The position numbers and the translations under genes were made by a program. 23,825 nucleotides of DNA from Domibacillus sp. (lineage in GTDB: Bacteria > Bacillota > Bacilli > Bacillales > Domibacillaceae), in the NCBI GenBank assembly GCA_031177795.1, contig JAPSKG010000003.1, positions 1 through 23,825 on the forward strand. Direction: 5' to 3'. The first letter of the stretch is position 1. Each line of letters starts with the position of its first letter. This document shows, piece by piece, positions 21,903 to 23,825 of the stretch. The notes below the pieces were generated by a model that did no database searches, was not told where the DNA came from, and saw only the letters and a program-made list of their open reading frames with translations.

Positions 21903-23102
21903 ATGAGTGAAGTAATTGCAACCTACCGTCTTTTTGATAAAAAAAGCCAGTTTGAGAAAAAAGCAGAAGGTATTGCACTTGGTTTAACAATCGGATCATG
22001 GACTGATTTGCCACAGTTAGAGCAGGAGCAGCTGAAAAACCATAAAGGACGTGTTGTTTCCATCCAAGAAACCGGGCGCGAAACAGAGAATGGCAGGGAA
22101 GCTGAAATTTCTATTGCGTATCCAGCTGCAAATTTCAGTGCTGATTTGCCGGCCATTTTAGTTACGGTTTTCGGAAAGCTTTCATTGGATGGCGTAATCC
22201 GTTTAATCGATTTGAAATTTTCAGACACTCTTGCCAAACAATTTCCTGGGCCAAAGTTCGGAGTGAACGGAATCCGTGAAAAAACTGGAGCGTTTAACCG
22301 CCCGCTTGTAATGAGTATTTTCAAAGGTGTAATCGGCCGTGATACAAGCTATTTGGAAAAACAGCTTTATGCGCAGCTAAAAGGCGGCATCGATATTGTC
22401 AAAGATGATGAAATTCTGTTTGACAATCCGCTTACCCCTTTTGAAGAACGGGTTAAATTAGGAAAGCGTGTGATCCAGGAAAGCGGAAAAAAAGCTTTGT
22501 ATGCCGTGAATTTAACAGGACGAACAAGCGAGCTAAAAGAAAAAGCCCGCAAAGGCGTTGAAATGGGAGCATCCGCTTATTTGTTTAATGTTTTTGCTTA
22601 TGGGCTGGATGTTTTGCAAGAGCTGGCAGAAGACCCGGCTATTTCAGTGCCAATCATGGCCCATCCTGCCGTATCAGGCGCATTTACTTCAGCGCCGTTT
22701 CACGGTTTTTCGACGGAGCTGGTGCTTGGCAAGCTCGTTCGTATGGCTGGTGCTGATTTTACGCTGTTCCCATCTCCTTACGGTTCAGTGGCGCTTGAAC
22801 GCCCGGCTGCATTAAAAACAGCGGAAATGGCATTAGAACAAAGTATTCATAAACAAACGTTTCCTGTGCCTTCAGCCGGTATTCATCCAGGACTTGTTCC
22901 TGTTTTGTATGAGGATTTTGGCATTAATTCAATTATTAACGCCGGGGGCGGTGTTCATGGCCATCCAAATGGTGCAGAAGGAGGCGGCCGTGCGTTTCGT
23001 CAAGCTGTTGACGCAGTGGTTGCAGGCCAATCGCTTGAAGAAGCAGCAAAGGAAATGGAAGATTTGCGCACAGCTCTTCATTTGTGGGGGACAGGGAAAT
23101 GA
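21903..23102 (+). CDS. mtnW: 2,3-diketo-5-methylthiopentyl-1-phosphate enolase MtnW (RuBisCO-like protein)
   Basis: 399 residues, a type IV RuBisCO-like protein that enolises 2,3-diketo-5-methylthiopentyl-1-phosphate. The central motif GGIDIVKDDE with K167, D169 and E170 corresponds to the RuBisCO segment bearing the carbamylated lysine and Mg2+ ligands, and is intact. FPGPKFGVNGIRE, IMAHPAVSGAF (the His after strand 5), LFPSPYGS and the phosphate-binding Gly run NAGGGVHGHPNGAEGG are all present. As in other MtnW proteins, the full set of carboxylase residues is not conserved, so it does not fix CO2. ATG start behind GGAG (21891-21894). Its stop overlaps the mtnX start. Confidence 0.96.
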   Translation: MSEVIATYRLFDKKSQFEKKAEGIALGLTIGSWTDLPQLEQEQLKNHKGRVVSIQETGRETENGREAEISIAYPAANFSADLPAILVTVFGKLSLDGVIRLIDLKFSDTLAKQFPGPKFGVNGIREKTGAFNRPLVMSIFKGVIGRDTSYLEKQLYAQLKGGIDIVKDDEILFDNPLTPFEERVKLGKRVIQESGKKALYAVNLTGRTSELKEKARKGVEMGASAYLFNVFAYGLDVLQELAEDPAISVPIMAHPAVSGAFTSAPFHGFSTELVLGKLVRMAGADFTLFPSPYGSVALERPAALKTAEMALEQSIHKQTFPVPSAGIHPGLVPVLYEDFGINSIINAGGGVHGHPNGAEGGGRAFRQAVDAVVAGQSLEEAAKEMEDLRTALHLWGTGK

Positions 23103-23752
23103 TGGAAAACCCTGTTCTGATTTGTGACTTTGACGGCACTGTAACAAAAAACGATAACATTGTGGCCATCATGAAAAAGTTTGCTCCGCCAGAATGGGAA
23201 GTTTTAAAAGATGGCGTGCTGTCGCAAGGAATTTCTGTAAAAGAAGGTGTAGGAAAGATGTTTGCTTTGCTGCCTTCTTCACAAAAAAAAGAAATTACGC
23301 AATTTATTTTGCAAGATGCCGAAATCCGGGAAGGCTTTGCCGATTTTGTGAAATACGCTGACCAGGCAGGGATTCCGCTTTATATAGTGAGCGGCGGAAT
23401 GGATTTTTTTGTTAAGCCTATTTTAAATGGCCTGGTGCCTGATAACCGCATTTACTGCAATGAAGCTGATTTTTCAGAAGCAATGATTCACATTCGCTGG
23501 CCGCATGCATGCGATGATCATTGCACCAATGAATGTGGCTGCTGCAAACCGTCGATTGTGCGAAAAGTGGCAAAAGAAAAAGATCTTATTGTTATTGGCG
23601 ATTCCATCACAGATTTGGAAGCGGCAAAGCAAGCTGATCTTGTGATCGCCCGTGACTTTCTCCTGAAAAAAAGCGAAGAACTCGGTTTGCCGTATAAATC
23701 ATTTCAAACGTTTTATGATGTGATTGATCATGTGAAAGAGGTAGTGGAATGA
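23099..23752 (+). CDS. mtnX: 2-hydroxy-3-keto-5-methylthiopentenyl-1-phosphate phosphatase MtnX (HAD family)
   Basis: 217 residues, HAD-type phosphatase acting after MtnW. Motif I is CDFDGTVTK (nucleophile D10, acid D12), motif II IVSGG, motif III K150 (Lys in CCKPS) and motif IV IGDSITD with D168 and D172. The segment C138-x3-C142-x3-C146-x-C148-C149 holds five cysteines, a pattern also present in B. subtilis MtnX. ATG at 23099 overlaps the mtnW stop (ATGA), with GGGGGA seven bases upstream; the next ATG (23102) is possible, and a GTG at 23084 in the ribosome binding region is less likely. It is followed by mtnB through another ATGA overlap. Confidence 0.95.
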   Translation: MMENPVLICDFDGTVTKNDNIVAIMKKFAPPEWEVLKDGVLSQGISVKEGVGKMFALLPSSQKKEITQFILQDAEIREGFADFVKYADQAGIPLYIVSGGMDFFVKPILNGLVPDNRIYCNEADFSEAMIHIRWPHACDDHCTNECGCCKPSIVRKVAKEKDLIVIGDSITDLEAAKQADLVIARDFLLKKSEELGLPYKSFQTFYDVIDHVKEVVE

Positions 23753-23825
23753 ACACATTACAAGCAAGGTGGAATGAACTTGCAGATATCAAGCGTGAAC
23801 TTGCAGCGCGCGACTGGTTTCCAGG
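23749..23825 (+). CDS. mtnB: Methylthioribulose-1-phosphate dehydratase MtnB (5' end only)
   Basis: The first 25 codons are in the window. RWNELADIKRELAARDWFP is the characteristic N-terminus of class II aldolase-like MtnB, which dehydrates 5-methylthioribulose-1-phosphate to the diketo substrate of MtnW. The ATG overlaps the mtnX stop (ATGA), and AAAGAGG (23735-23741) lies eight bases upstream. The gene is cut by the window end; the zinc-binding residues are outside. Confidence 0.9.
   Translation, partial: MNTLQARWNELADIKRELAARDWFP

Overview
The window reads as ordinary chromosomal DNA of a low-to-mid GC member of the Bacillaceae. Shine-Dalgarno sites are strong (AAGGAGG type), GTG and TTG starts occur, terminators are short GC hairpins followed by T runs, and most proteins closely resemble Bacillus subtilis proteins that I recognise (YumC, YumB, YuiB, YuiE/PepA, YuiF, YuxO, MrpA-G, YufK and the Mtn set). 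I see no rRNA, tRNA, CRISPR array, insertion sequence, prophage gene or integrase. The genus cannot be fixed from the sequence alone.

Layout. Bases 1-456 hold the 3' end of a surface or pilus-associated beta-helical protein, followed by a gene-poor 0.7 kb stretch. A large secreted endonuclease/exonuclease/phosphatase-family protein (1165-3630) faces a convergent pair, a YhfK-like Rossmann oxidoreductase and the ferredoxin/flavodoxin-NADP reductase YumC. YumC is divergent from the type II NADH dehydrogenase YumB. A rightward run follows: Nudix hydrolase, YuiB membrane protein, leucyl aminopeptidase, YuiF transporter, hotdog thioesterase YuxO and a ChaB-like/DUF2188 protein. This run converges on the seven-gene mrpABCDEFG Na+/H+ antiporter operon (minus strand, 17495 down to 11745), which is divergent from the DUF5366 membrane protein YufK. 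The right end is the methionine salvage cluster: mtnK-mtnA leftward, and mtnE-mtnW-mtnX-mtnB rightward, cut by the window edge.

How the genes work together. YumB, YumC and Mrp together concern redox balance and proton/sodium circulation at the membrane: YumB oxidises NADH into the quinone pool, YumC moves electrons between NADPH and ferredoxin/flavodoxin, and Mrp spends the proton gradient to export Na+. The mtn genes recycle methylthioribose, left over from polyamine and related S-adenosylmethionine chemistry. MtnK phosphorylates it, MtnA isomerises it, MtnB dehydrates it, MtnW enolises it, MtnX dephosphorylates it, and MtnE transaminates the final keto acid to methionine. The dioxygenase MtnD would be expected just past the window.

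I found no convincing new multi-gene system. The points most worth a second look are small-scale. mrpB has no ATG, GTG or TTG start that would give its conserved first membrane helix and seems to start at CTG. The methionine salvage cluster has no room for an S-box riboswitch and is driven by two overlapping divergent promoters. A hairpin couples yumC translation to its downstream gene. Two genes (the Nudix gene and yuxO) have their ribosome binding site directly after a terminator, with no room for a promoter.
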